DNA from: Mauremys mutica
Taxonomy: Eukaryota; Chordata; Testudines; Geoemydidae
DNA: 64,000 nt
NCBI RefSeq assembly: GCF_020497125.1
Contig: NC_059082.1
Location: forward strand, 62,574,948 to 62,638,947
Direction of reading: 5' to 3'
The number at the start of each line of letters is the position of its first letter. Position 1 is the first letter of the stretch. Both the position numbers and the translations under genes were made by a program. Shown here piece after piece: positions 21,354 to 33,980 of the stretch. The notes under the pieces are model-generated. The model saw nothing but the letters and a program-made list of their open reading frames with translations, made no database searches and was not told the DNA's origin.

Positions 21354-21690
21354 TAGCACAGTGGTTAAGGCACTGAGATGTGGAAGACCTAGGTTCAAAT
21401 CCCTACCCTACAACAAAAATTTGAATTGGGAGGTGATGGGTGGGTCTCTCTCTCTCCCAGTTTCCTGTTAAAGCTGTCCCACTCTGTATAAAATATTTGA
21501 ATAGTCACTTGGCAAGAGTCAGTGAGATCGAACTACCAGGCAAAGTCAGTCACTCACTTCGGGGGGAGGAACACCCACATTCAATTCCCTGCTCCAGTGA
21601 AAATGTAATTATACAAAGTGGGACAGCTTTAATAGGAGAATGGGAGAGAGACCATCCTAGGACAGCCTGGTGCTAGGACCATCACCTGGG
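21354..21690. repeat. Foldback repeat with tRNA-like head
   Basis: The left side starts agcacagtggttaagg, which resembles an RNA polymerase III A box. GGTTCAAATCC at 21392-21402 resembles a B box. Further in, 21449-21490 is the reverse complement of 21611-21652, with four mismatches in 42. A related pair occurs at 54.5-54.9 kb. It is probably a tRNA-derived SINE arranged as a foldback, and no intact tRNA gene is present. Confidence 0.55.
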
Positions 21691-22452
21691 ACAGAGGGAA
21701 ACCGCAAATATTCCCTGGGCTAAAAGTTATAAATTGGCCACTGCCGCCTCCTTTGTCTATTTTGTGAATCTAGCACAATTTCTTTTTCTGGACTTTTTTT
21801 TCTCTCTTGTCCAGAACTGTTCAGCAAATTCATGTCAAATATGTGAATATTTTTGGGTCAACTGAAATGGCATTTTTCAGTAAATAGACTATTTAAAAAA
21901 TGTCACCCATCTCTACTGGCAAGATATCACTTCCTCCTTTGAACTGGAAGAGGATTTCACAACTGCCTGAAAGAGCTTCTGTGGACCAGCAACCAGGGAG
22001 GATGCCTCTTTATCTGGATAAGAGCCTTTGCTTTTTGTTTGTCGTAGTTCAGAAGGCATGAAAGCCCAGCTACATGTTACAAATCCTACTTGATGTAGTT
22101 CCTAACTCTTCTCCCATTGAGGAGCATCACAAAAGCCAGGCCTCCTCATTCAGAATGTTTTTTTCATAAGCTAATTGGCTCTGTCCTTTCATGTCCCCTC
22201 CACATTAAAGTGGCAAAATGGAGTAGATAATGTCTAGCTTCAGGCTTATTCACCTTTTGATAATTCGTAGCAGCAAAAGGATGACTCGAACTATATGACT
22301 GTTACCACCTTTCAAATCAAATTAACAACTGAGTAAAAATATCCCAGGAAAGCTTAAATTGTAGGCAATCCTAAACCTTGTATCATTTAATAAGCAACAT
22401 AGACAAGAACAATGACTCTTTTTCATTTTCATATCAATTGGCAGAAATTATC

Positions 22453-22458
22453 TTTATT
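22453..22458 (-). terminator. Candidate distal poly(A) signal of GRIN2A
   Basis: AATAAA on the minus strand, preceded by AT-rich UTR-like sequence. It is followed, some 30-70 nt further along the transcript, by the GU-rich stretch TGTTCTTGTCTATGTTG. Position and context fit the end of an 11.5-kb 3' UTR. Many other TTTATT hexamers exist in this AT-rich DNA, so this is only a candidate. Confidence 0.35.
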
Positions 22459-22922
22459 AGAAAAATGAAATTTTCATGTATTTACATTTTTTTACATCAT
22501 GTTATACTTGGCACGTGTGTTTTCCTCAATAGTTATATACATTTCAGTTCACCCAGACATTCATGTCCCTCATTCACTTAACATTTTTCTACATGTTTAA
22601 CAAAAATGAAGAACACAATACAATTTATAAGACAACCATAGTAATTATATATTTTTTCTATCATAAAAAGTTTGAAGCAAACATTTTTTTAAGATATGTC
22701 TGAAAATATTTATAGAGTATTAGCACTTAGTCATGCACTGGGTTAAAATATGTTAAGGGGTAGATTGCTGGAGATAATACATAACAAAGGAAATAAAAAT
22801 TATAGGGTTCACAACTCCTTTGGGTTGTAGTGTGTGCTATTAGATAAAACCAAATTATCAACCAGGGTTTTAAAGACATGATGAGGTGGGTGGGGGGAGT
22901 GGACAGCTGTGTACAAAGGTAG

Positions 22923-22924
<2 letters not shown>

Positions 22925-22967
<43 letters not shown>
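22925..22967. repeat. (GT)n microsatellite
   Basis: An uninterrupted dinucleotide tract of about 21 GT units. In the GRIN2A transcript sense it would read as (CA)n inside the candidate 3' UTR. Confidence 0.9.
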
Positions 22968-22969
<2 letters not shown>

Positions 22970-24556
22970 ACTATATTGTGGCTGGCGGGTGTGTGTCTGT
23001 ATTAAAACCTTTCTTTGAGTTCATTAAAATCAATCCTATCTGATAAAAATAGGCTTATAATTGGAATGTTAAAACTATTTTTTATTCATTCTATTTTTCC
23101 ATTCCCTTCCTTTTGGACAATCCATCAGGTTATTAAACACCAAAATCTAATCTCGCTTACAAATGAATTATTTATCCCTTGTCTCATTTGATGAATAAGC
23201 TTTTATTTCGAATCTAATATTTTGATTTACTTCCCCAGGCGTTAAGAGATTGTCAAGCCATTACCATTCTTTGCTAGCAGTTTTCAATTTATGATTTACA
23301 CTTTGGCTTGAAATATTACTCTCTCAAAACTGCAGCAAATTGTACTAGTAAATATTAGAAATGATAGACTATTTAATTTCCTGCGTATGAAACAGAAGAG
23401 TTCTAAGATTTCTGGTAAGATGTTATTGATGGAATACGTATTTCTACTACTGAGGGGGAAGATTACCACTTTGTGTAATAACTCCAGATATTTTTTCTTC
23501 TATCTTACTGGGAATACTTTTCAGCAAGTACAAATAGCTTGTACAAATGTCTCCTTTAAGAACAAAGCCTTCAGCTACTATTGTGAAATTGTATTTTCTG
23601 AGAACACTAACAAATGAAAATAATCTGAACTCAAAATTCTGAGGCACAATCCAATATTAATTTCCAACTGTGGCTCAGCCTTTAGAGTATTTTAAATAAC
23701 TTATGCCAAGGCTAAAAATTCTAATCTGTGCTCTTGAGACCTGTCTGTACATTTTACAGTAAGATTCCAATCATAGTAGTACTTTTTTTCTTCCAAAAAT
23801 AATTGTTTGTACATGAAGGTAATTGGGACTACATATTAAAAATTAAATTCAAGTAATTAGAAAAAAACATTTTTAAAATTTTAACTGACGTTTTTGAGGT
23901 TATTATCTTAAATAATTATATTTTTAAGTGTTTTTGATCCTGGTAGCACACAGTCATTTAAATCAATCAAAATCATTAAACCATAAAAGGTCAAATCAAT
24001 GAAAAAAGGCATTTAAAATATGATGGATTAAAATTAATGCTATTAACTCACAAATTATGGGCCTGTGACAGCACTTGAAAGCAACACATGTGAAGCAACA
24101 CATGTGAAGCTGTGCATACAAACAGGACGGATGCATTCAAATCAGGTAGACATGTTTCTAACACACGGAAATCCTGTTTGTACATGATAATAGGTAATGA
24201 TAATAGGGCAGACAAAAGATAGCTCATGTGTATTTGTATAAGTTTACAGATCAGATTGTCTTTTCCAGTGCAAAAATGCTGGTTGTGGAATGAATGAGAT
24301 ATTAGCTTAAAATTTTATCATAAATTCCGTCCAAAAGTGCACACAGGCGAGCTAATGTAAACTACAAATTGTAAACAGCTCTTATTAAAAAATTCTACAA
24401 TTTCACATAATGCAACTTTCATTCTTTTACCGCATATCACCGCATATCACTTTTTTTTTAAGTCATATCTGTGAAAAACTGAGAAAAATGGATCTAATCC
24501 AGCATTACTGTCTAAAACATTCCTATTTAAGTCAATCGGATATTGCCTGAGTAAGG

Positions 24557-24740
24557 TTTCAGAGTAGCAGCCGTGTTAGTCTGTATCCGCAAAAAAAACA
24601 GGAGTACTTGTGGCACCTTAAAGACTAACAAATTTATTTTAGCATGAGCTTTCGTCCGAAGAAGTGAGCTTTAGCTCACGAAAGCTCATGCTAAAATAAA
24701 TTTGTTAGTCTTTAAGGTGCCACAAGTACTCCTGGTTTTT
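24557..24740 (+). mobile_element. Penelope-like hairpin insertion in the candidate GRIN2A 3' UTR
   Basis: An exact 14-bp duplication TTGCCTGAGTAAGG flanks the element (24543-24556 and 24741-24754). It starts tttcagagtagcagccgtgt and contains perfect 57-bp inverted arms (24599-24655 and 24678-24734) around a 22-nt spacer with CCGAAGA and GTGAGCTTTAGCTCAC. It differs in sequence from the copies at 3.6, 9.4, 12.1 and 19.6 kb but shares their plan (CGAAAGCTCATGCT then TTGTTAGTCTTTAAGGTGCC), so it is a sister subfamily. If the region is transcribed as UTR, the RNA would form a very stable stem. Confidence 0.85.
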
Positions 24741-25494
24741 TTGCCTGAGTAAGGAATCCAGGACTGGGCCAGATAAAAGTAAATTAATCAAAGATGGTTT
24801 TGTTGTAGACAAAGGACCTGAAGTCAAGTCCTTCAATGAAAGATGCATGCACTCAGCTGTAAGCAAAATTTGACCCCAAGGGTTTTTCCCCATTAGGATT
24901 GAAGGGGAAAAGGTTAATAGAAACAATTAAAACTCTCATTTGAAAAAAGGAAAAAAAAATACCAGGAATGCCTTGAATGACCTTTCCAAAAGAGGAGTTG
25001 TGGGAGTTTAATGAAAAAGCATGCTGAGAACTGGACATTTTCTGTAATAGTTTTTGGTTAAAATCATATAACTTTAGAGCCAAATACTGCAGTCATCTCT
25101 CAGTCCTTGCTCAGACAAGACATTCATTGTAGTCAATGCAGGCTTTGACCACTTCAAGATATTACCTCACCTACCTTGTCTCTCTGTTTCAGAAAGGACC
25201 AAATAACCACTGCCTAGACTATGTAGATAGATGTACTAGCAGGCAGCAGAAATGTTTGTTAGTTGCCTCTTTTTAATAACTTTGTTTAATAACTGCCTTA
25301 GTATATCAAACTCTAGGTGCTGGACCCTCAACTGGGGCAAATCAGCATAACTCCCTTGAAGTCAGCATAGCTGCACTGACACACCAGCTGAGGAGCTGGC
25401 TTTACAATATAATCAGCATGAGCAAAATCTGCTTTTATTTTTGTCTAACTAGTTTTCACATTCATTACTAAAGAACAGCATGTAATTAGTTTGT

Positions 25495-25622
25495 CAGCTC
25501 TTTGAGACAAGGACTGTCTCTTCCTATATGTTGTTACAGAGCCTACAACAATGGGATCCTGATCCTTATTGGGGCCTCTAAGCGCTTTCGTAATATAAAC
25601 AAAGCAATACAATAAATGCTTG
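25495..25622 (-). repeat. Old MIR/L2-like fragment
   Basis: On the minus strand the sequence reads CGCTTAGAGGCCCCAATAAG, then GATCAGGATCCCATTG, then GACAGTCCTTGTCTCAAAGA. It is the same family as the plus-strand copy at 8851-9120, in the opposite orientation. Confidence 0.6.
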
Positions 25623-28600
25623 TCATTACTTGCGACATTATAAAGAAGAGGGTTTTGAGGGGGAAGAATGCAGTCATTTAAAAATAAAACATTTCTGGAA
25701 ATGCTTCCAGCAGTACAATACTTGTTTTGGGAGAATGCTCACACACCATCATGTTGGCATGTGTATTCACACGTGTGTTTATACTGTATATATATTTAGG
25801 TTAGCATGTTCAATTTAAATAAAAAAATCTTATGGTATCTGATAATTAAAATATTGGGCTCATATAATTTAATTGTGCATCCAATAATAGCAATATGCAG
25901 GAAAGTTACACATTTTGTTCCTAGTACCACTAATACACGTGTGCATATCAAGATGATAGGATTTCCTTTTCCATAAAATCAGTCTCCATCTATTTAATTT
26001 CATTCCTTGACCCCTTTTTGCCGTGTAACCCTCATCTTTTTTCTTCCATTTTCTTAGTGATGGGCTAGCATTATAAACTCAACAGCACTTGAATCTTCCA
26101 GATCAACAACTTCTGTATGCTTCAAAAACTCTCTCTGATAACCAGTATCCTAATTGCAGGATACCTGCCAATACATGTCATTTTAAATCTTACACTGGTT
26201 TCCTTTTCCCAGTTCTGAACATAATGTTCACTTTGACTTCTGTATGACATATCCCTAACAATCTCTCTTAAGACCCTTCTGATCTTTTATATATGCTTCA
26301 CAGATCCCATCCATTCAAGAAACATTTCATATAAAAGCCCGATAACACTACTATTGGTGTACACGTGCAAAAACCTGGCACGGTGTGTGGGCCTTCAGAG
26401 GCACAACTCTTAACATAAGTTGCATAACTAAAGATTCTGCACAAGTCTTGACAATGAAGCTCAGAAACAGAATCTCCTGCCCAAGAAATAGCATAAGTTG
26501 TTTTTCTGATTCATCATCAGAAGACCTGATCAGCAAATGATTTGTAATACAAGAATTCAAAAATGATGGTTTTGTCCTTTGACAAAAATATGTAAAAAAG
26601 GACTTTTCCAAGTGTATGATGTACTGCAATATACAATATTTAGATTATTTATTCTCATTATGCATTTGCTAGGGAAAACATAGCCCTACTCCTGATAGCA
26701 GCATAAATGCAAAACAAGATCCTCCCTGTGTTAATTTCATGTCAATGTAAATGCAGCCATTTTCCCACATTAAAGCTTAGTGCCATTTATGAGAAATGAT
26801 GGAAACTATTAGTTCCCTAACAAAGTATAATCTTACTTGTAATTTTACATTGCACCGTATTAGTATCACAATATTATATTTATTGGTATTTATTTTCACA
26901 GATTTATAACGTGCATATAGAAATATACTTTTGAACTATATTAGTAAAAACAAATACTAATACAAAAGGGAAAGGATAAAAAATATTGGCGCGTTTAACT
27001 AGCTATCAGCACTACTTTTTAAGTTGTGGAGAATCAGAAGCATCTCTTTTTAAATATATATATAATACATGTAATGGGTTAATCTATTAATGAAGGTCTT
27101 GCATGACAATGTTACAGCATGATTATATTCTATACTAATTTAGCCTTGCTTTTAATACAAATAAAGAATTAATCAAAAGGACTAAAAAGGAGAATTCAAA
27201 TATTTCAAAACAAATAAAAAAAGATCTAAGAAGCGAAGAGGTAACTCGGTGATCACCTTAATATTATTTTTGGTTCTTAAATTATAGATATGATTATATA
27301 GTAAGATCATTATTGCGTGATCTGCATTGGAACCCAGACAGCTCTTCAGACTAACAATAATTTTAAAACCATTTAAACCACTGACTGTACAGTACTTGGT
27401 ATATGCTATATATGAGACGTAACAAAAAAAACAACAACTCATGAACATGCAAGAACAAGTAAGAGTGTTTTCACTGTTTTGGAGGAGCCTGCACATTTGT
27501 AATCCTAACTTTAAAAGATGCAGGGTTTTGGAAGAGCACCTAGTTCTACAGAAGATACTCAGTACACGGGTCAGGGGAAATGCTGCAAAATTAATCTGAT
27601 TGTTGACATGTGAAATAATTGGGGATCTTATTTACAAACACCGTGGCCTGTTCCCCAGCAGTGTTAGAAGTGAGTTCTACAACTCTCCCCAAAGGTCAGT
27701 GTGGGACTAGACCTCAGTGAATATAAATCACCATCTCTTAAGCTCACAAACATGAAGAAGAATTGGTATTCTGTTAATACCACAATGAAAGCTAACCCTT
27801 AACAGTAACTTTACACTATGTACAGTATGCTTATTTCAGATTGAGCACTACCGTAAATTATCAAATGATGTAACAAGCATGTTGGTCCTGGTGCTGCCCC
27901 TGTTGAAGCCAATGGGAGCTTTCCAATTGGGTTTGATGAAAGCAGGTGGATCTTTCTGTATTCCATCATAGGGACGTATGCAGTTGTGTTTATATTCACA
28001 AATATAAGTGTGTAGTTATGATTATTTTTCCCTATTAGTGACAATAAATACTAATATTTTGCTAATATAATTAAATACTAACACAGTACAGTGTAGATTG
28101 ACTAAGAAAATGGTTCATACTCTACAATGTTAAAGTGACTATGTTTTCAAGCACTGCTCAAATAGGGAAAGGATAGTACACTATCTGGAAGAATCCCACA
28201 CCACAGAGGATGCCTAGTCAAAAAAGACAGCCATTTACATCCAGTTGCAGGAAATACTTTCTACACCAAGACTACTTTACCATTATAATTCTATTGTATT
28301 TAGTTTAAATTGTAATGGACATTACCCTGTTCTGGCATGCAATCTGTCATAAGGATCCTAAGGACTAACACAGGATTTCTAAGGATGGAGAGACCCTCAT
28401 GCACATTTTTACTCAGATGGAATGGAGCACATACTGATGACCAGTGCTTGATATTGTCCATCAAGTACGTAGAGCAGTTATCACTCTATATTAAGCAATA
28501 GAGGAATGTTCCGTAATGATCAATGTATTTATTAGCTCTTATTTACCATATTTTTAATGAAATAATTGTGAATCATAGAGCAAACGATTTCAAATATTAA

Positions 28601-31483
28601 TTCTTCCAGAGTCTGAGCTTGATTCTTAGTCTTTTGCATCTGCTATGGTTCAAATCAGGAATTCCTGATCTATTGATTGATTTGAGATAAAAGCACATTG
28701 AGTAATTCCATATCTTCCCCTACCTTGTTCTTTAAAAAGCACATATAGTAGTATAGTAATGATGTAGATATTAAGTTATTCTACAAGGAACAGATTCTGC
28801 TACCCGTACTTTACACTGAATTGTTCCTTTACGCCATGTGTGGTCACCAGGAAAACAGTGGGAACATTGGGGAGTAAGGTATTAGAATCAGGCACTAATT
28901 TATACTGTCACGTACTTTGGAAATCGTAGTTACCTACAATGAAACTAGCAGAATCCAACTCTTTGCCACCTTCAAAACCATGTGGATAAAATTTAGCAGG
29001 AAAAGACTCTCTTGATTTCTTTAAACCTTGTGTGTTCTCATGCAAGGGCAACTGAAAGATTATGCTGACATGCAGAAAGGAAAGGGAGAACTAGGAGATT
29101 ATGCTGGAGCACAGTTTTCTACGTGTGACTCGGTTCAATTCATCCCCAGAGCACCTGCTCATATCTGAGATTCTTGAGTAGAGAGATAGTGATGTCAGAG
29201 AGAAACTAGGCAAAATATCAAATGAAAGTAGCCAGAAATAGGGGGGAAAAAATCTGTTTTTATTTTCTCCCCCCCCATTGTGTTTAAATATCATGTTTTT
29301 CCCTTTTTGTTGTGGGAGTGGTAGTTAGTGGGTGGCTGCAGAATATAGCAAACGTGGAGACTGTGGTATAGGAAATGTAATTAGAGGGGAAAAACAATTT
29401 TAAAAAAGAATAAAGGAAAAACATACTGGGATGAAATGAGAGGGGCAAAACCATGAAGACACTTTTACAATTTCTGTGAAACAGGAAAGGAACAAGAAGC
29501 AAATATGTCAGCAGTACCTGTTTTCACCTCTATGTACCTAAGCTATGTAATGCTACAGAAACAAACTAACAGTCTGAAGCACCAATGACAATAATGGTCA
29601 TAGTGATTTAGAGTCTGATCCAGCTCCCACTGGAGCCCACGGGAGTCTTTCCATTAACATCACTGGGGTCTGGATCAACTCTTTGGTGATAACACTGACC
29701 AACAAACTGCTGCAGTGGTAACTGAGAACGTGCAACAAGTCATAGGCACTACCCATGGAAGTATAGAGATGGGGGTCGCATGCATGAGGTTTCCCTTTCC
29801 CTCTCCAAGAAAGAGGAAGGAGATGAAGAAATCCTGGATCTCAATTTGACTGTTGGTGCAATGGTATCAACAGTGTGAGAGTACTACAGGCAGACGAAGG
29901 CCAGACCTCCCCAGGGTTCTATAGCTCAGTATTACATGCTGTGGCTTTTGGCACTATTGCCAAAAGCTTTTCTTCAGCTTTTAAAATTGCTTTTCTTTAC
30001 ACAGATCCATCAGTAACCACCCCACCTTTGCCCCTGAAGATGAGTCTTTACATTTCTATTCTGTTTAGTCATGCCACAAGATCAAGATGGCACATATACT
30101 CAGATTCTTATCCCCACATATATGTGTATGTGGTTCCTCCCATTAAGGCATCACTGTTCATTCCCATGTGAACAATTGTGCTACTATATTACCCAGCCTT
30201 CCTGATGCTTCTTAAATTTGGTTTCTTTCTGCTGCACATTTACATTGCATCTATGTAGTGACTAAGATGAATGCTGTCTCAACTGCAACAATCTCCAAAA
30301 TTCCACCCACCTCAGAAAAAGAACACACCACAATATATTTTACAGCTAATCTGCTTGTACATTTCACAGAAGTACAAGTCCACCTGTTTTCAGGATACTT
30401 ACATTTAAATCTCCAGTTACCTAGAAAATTTTGCAAATGGGAAAAAAAAATCAAGATTTTAAAGCACAGGATCCATGTATATAAACACAACATGCAAAGC
30501 ATGTGTGTCTATATACAGAAACAGATGACACAGCAACCTTAGAATTATCAGATTTTGAGAGACTTACTGCAAATCATGATTAAGATGGAGTCATTGCAAA
30601 GTTAATGATTCATCTTGTGATAAAATTCTCAGTAAATTCAATGTCACCGGTAGGCATGGCAAATTGGTTTGATTTAAATAAGAATTACTCTGCTGCTTCA
30701 AAATAATCTAAGCCTTTAGATCATGACTAGCATTGGAAAAACAGTGGAAACAATTTCCCACAAATATATTTGCTAAACCAATTTGTGGTTCAGTATAATA
30801 GCATTCATACCCACAAATGTAAGGCCAGTCAGTTTTTGTCCACATGATTGTGTGGGAAGAACAGAGTGTTCTGAAAGAAGCACTCACCTATGTGCTCTGA
30901 GTTTAGGTGTTTGGGAGTGAGCATGTTTGTAGGCAACAAGAAAAGTGAAAAAGAGCACAGAGATTTTAAAACACCCTGCATGAAAGTTCACACTGAGCAG
31001 CAATGAAGAGTAGGATGGATGATGCTGAAAGAGCAGAATGTGCCCTTGCCCAGGAAGACATAACATATTCCAGTCCTAAAATAGGAAGTAAGGTGCCTGC
31101 AGTGTGCTGAGATACTAAGGTGGAAGGGATTGGTTTCGGGGGACAACTACCCTGTGGAACTTCTCTCCTTGTGGTCCAAGCACATCCATATACACACAAG
31201 AGGGTGATAAACCTTACCACTATCATCAAGGAGAAATGGTGAACCAGGAAACAGATGAGCCAGTCAAGCTCCACAACAGTAATGTGGACAACAGCTAGAA
31301 GATGGTGACCTAGAATTTCCTAGCCCTGCTTAGCTCAGACTAGGTTTCTCTTCCTTAAGAGCTCCTCTCAGCATCTCTCTGAGAAATTCAGCACCTCAGT
31401 GTGCCTCCTACTCATAAAAGTTAGGTCATCTAATCAGAAAATGGAAACCATACTGTGTGACTCACGGATTATTACAAAGACTA

Positions 31484-31601
31484 GGGTTACCAGATAGCAA
31501 CTGTGAAAAAACGGGATGGGGGTGGGGGTAATAGGCGCCTATATAAGAAAAACTCCCAAAAACCAGGACTGTCCCTTTAAAAATGGGACATCTGGTCACC
31601 G
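31484..31601. mobile_element. TA-flanked MITE
   Basis: Inverted ends GGGTTACCAGAT and ATCTGGTCACCG sit between TA dinucleotides (31482-31483 and 31602-31603). The interior includes ggatgggggtgggggtaata and aggactgtcccttt. I recognise it as a common reptile MITE. It falls within the candidate GRIN2A 3' UTR. Confidence 0.75.
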
Positions 31602-33589
31602 TAACAAAGACCAAATTTGAATACAGAATTATGAACAGCTGGCAAAACCGCATAGATTTTATAAACATATTTGGGATTTTCTAAGGAGCTGAAGGGAGTT
31701 AGGCCCCCAATTTCCACTGAATTCCAATGAGGGTTGAGTGCCCAATTCCCTTTGGGACATTTGAGAATACTAACCACCATCAACAAATTTGTAAAAAGGA
31801 CTTTGTGGACAATTCATTAACTGAAATGAAGCTCAAATCTACTTAAATTGTTTTCAAGCAACAATTCAAGCAGCTGTAATCAGGACTAAATTTTGTCTCA
31901 TCCCTACTTTTGGCCCTCTATTCTGAATACACTTTATAAATGTGCAGAGCACAAGAATGCAGTCTATATTTTCTCTCCTGTGAAGTATGCTATCACAATT
32001 CATGACAACAATTGGTATGTTGTACTTATTTCATATAGATACTATAGTTTTATCTGATATGAACATGATACTTCTCTTTCAGAGAGTCAGAGTTTAGGGG
32101 AGAGCTCTGGACACTTTGGTTGAAAAAGGGTAAGGTTATTTTTGCAAAGATTACATTTTCCAGTCCAATTGACTTTCTCCACTCAATTCCATTGTTTCCC
32201 ACTAGAAAACATTTTCCAATTCAGCCACTTCTTCAATGAACTCTTTAAGGAACTTGCATTCATATAAATTTGAACTATCTGCTGCAAGCACAGTAAATGG
32301 AACAGCTCTCAGCATAGTTCAGGGAATAGGTGAGCACAGCTTGTTGAACATCTTCCATTGTACACATTACTTTGGTATACATTTTCCCCCTTGTTAAAAT
32401 GTGGTTTATATTTCTGGAGTGCAGATTGTGTAATGTATATATGTGAAATAATCTGGTGAGCCCAGAAACAAATGTTGTGTAAGAATGCATCTATACTTTG
32501 TGAATGGCTTTGAACCATCAATGGGTTATTTAACATATGCCTCACGAGTGATGATAAAGATATTGTCCTTTAGTTTCGCTATCACTACATTACTATGTGT
32601 GGATACATTAAATCTTTATGAAGGGTTAGAGAGGTTTAAAAACTAGCCTGATGTTCAACAAATATACAAGATATTCTAGAAGGAAGAAGTCACTAAAAAG
32701 GTGTTAAACTTTCATAATACGGTATACGCAAAAATGGTATTGCATTCCTTACTGATTACATTAAACATATGTTGGTGTCTGATACAATATTAACAACTGT
32801 AATAATATTAACATACAATTAATTAAATGTCACCACTACGGCATTGTGAACAATGAACTACAAGTGTTTTCATTATTATTTTGTTTTGTAATGAAGGGAT
32901 AAAAGAGATACTATACAGCCCTGAGTAATGACCATTAAGGGGCAAATGCAAACTTACATACGTATTAGGCTTCAAGATAAATAATGAGGTCCATAGCTTG
33001 ACAGATTTAAGATCCATATATTGATATCTAAAAATATATATTCTAGGTTATGCAGCTTATTTTTGACTGCACAATGAAACTGCAGAATTTTTTAGTAACT
33101 GAGTTTGTAACTGTAAGTGCTTATGAAATATAATGAAAGCATTTGTACACCAGCATTAACCAATATCCATATGTCTTCCTTTTGATACATAACAGTTTGG
33201 GTCTATATTTTCCACATTTATCTTTATGAGATTAGAATGAGCATAACATTTTTGTGCTAACACAGTTTTTTATTCCATTTTAGGGTCCTGAGTTTTTTTC
33301 TTTTTAATTATTTTGACTGTTTGCATACAAATATGAAACTAAAATATAGCTTTGAAAGTCTAACTCTATTCTTTTACAAGCCTGTATTTAGTTACAGTGC
33401 AAATGCGCTCTTAACTTCTTTTTGTCTGTCAAACTACATGCATACCATATTGCTTATCCAGTATTAGAAAACCATTAAACATTCCTGATGGCAGAAATAC
33501 ATTGAGTGATGCTCAGTAACAGAATTTAGCATAACTAAAATAGTAAAATAATCAATACACAAAATAGCATAGTTGCCAACATATCTTGG

Positions 33590-33761
33590 CATAAGTGCCA
33601 ACTCAGTGGGTGCTCTGGGGCTCAAGCACCTATGGAAAAAATATAGGGGGTTCTCAGCACCCACCAGCCACAGCTGTTGAGCACAGCTGCCAACAGGCAT
33701 TCGAGGGAGGGTGGAGTCAGGGTGGAACACTCACTGTGAAAAATAAAAGTCAGTGCCTGTG
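33590..33761. mobile_element. hAT MITE just downstream of the GRIN2A stop
   Basis: An exact 8-bp duplication TATCTTGG (33582-33589 and 33762-33769) flanks a 172-bp element. Its ends, CATAAGTGCCAACT and (reverse complemented) CACAGGCACTGACT, differ only by transitions. The interior cagtgggtgctctggggctc and tctcagcacccacc form a further internal inverted pair. It lies 220-390 nt past the stop codon, inside the 3' UTR. Confidence 0.8.
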
Positions 33762-33980
33762 TATCTTGGGGCTCTTCAATTCAATCTCCATTTATATAAA
33801 TGGCTTCCCCCCACTTTTCAACAAACCCTGGATACATCTGAAAAGATGTCATATCTTCCCTATTCAAGTACTGTGGGTTTTGCATATTATCATTTAGCAT
33901 AGTACTATTTAAGAATACACTCTTTGCCTCTAAGATGGTGGCAACTATGTTTCCCTATAGATAAAGTGTAAATGGAAAAC

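Larger units (their letters stand above)
22440..33980 (-). other. Candidate GRIN2A 3' untranslated region
   Basis: Directly after the GRIN2A stop, about 11.5 kb is uniformly AT-rich and carries very few interspersed repeats compared with both flanks. Only a Penelope-like hairpin, two small MITEs, a GT tract and one worn SINE-like piece were seen. Mammalian GRIN2A transcripts are known for 3' UTRs of around 10 kb, so the length fits. Open frames here are short and random. The distal end is inferred from an AATAAA on the minus strand at 22458-22453. A proximal alternative AATAAA lies at 33274-33269. The true ends need transcript data. Confidence 0.5.

Noticed and set aside
21354..21410. Possible tRNA gene
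   Set aside because: Only A- and B-box-like strings are present; no cloverleaf with paired acceptor stem or anticodon arm could be drawn.
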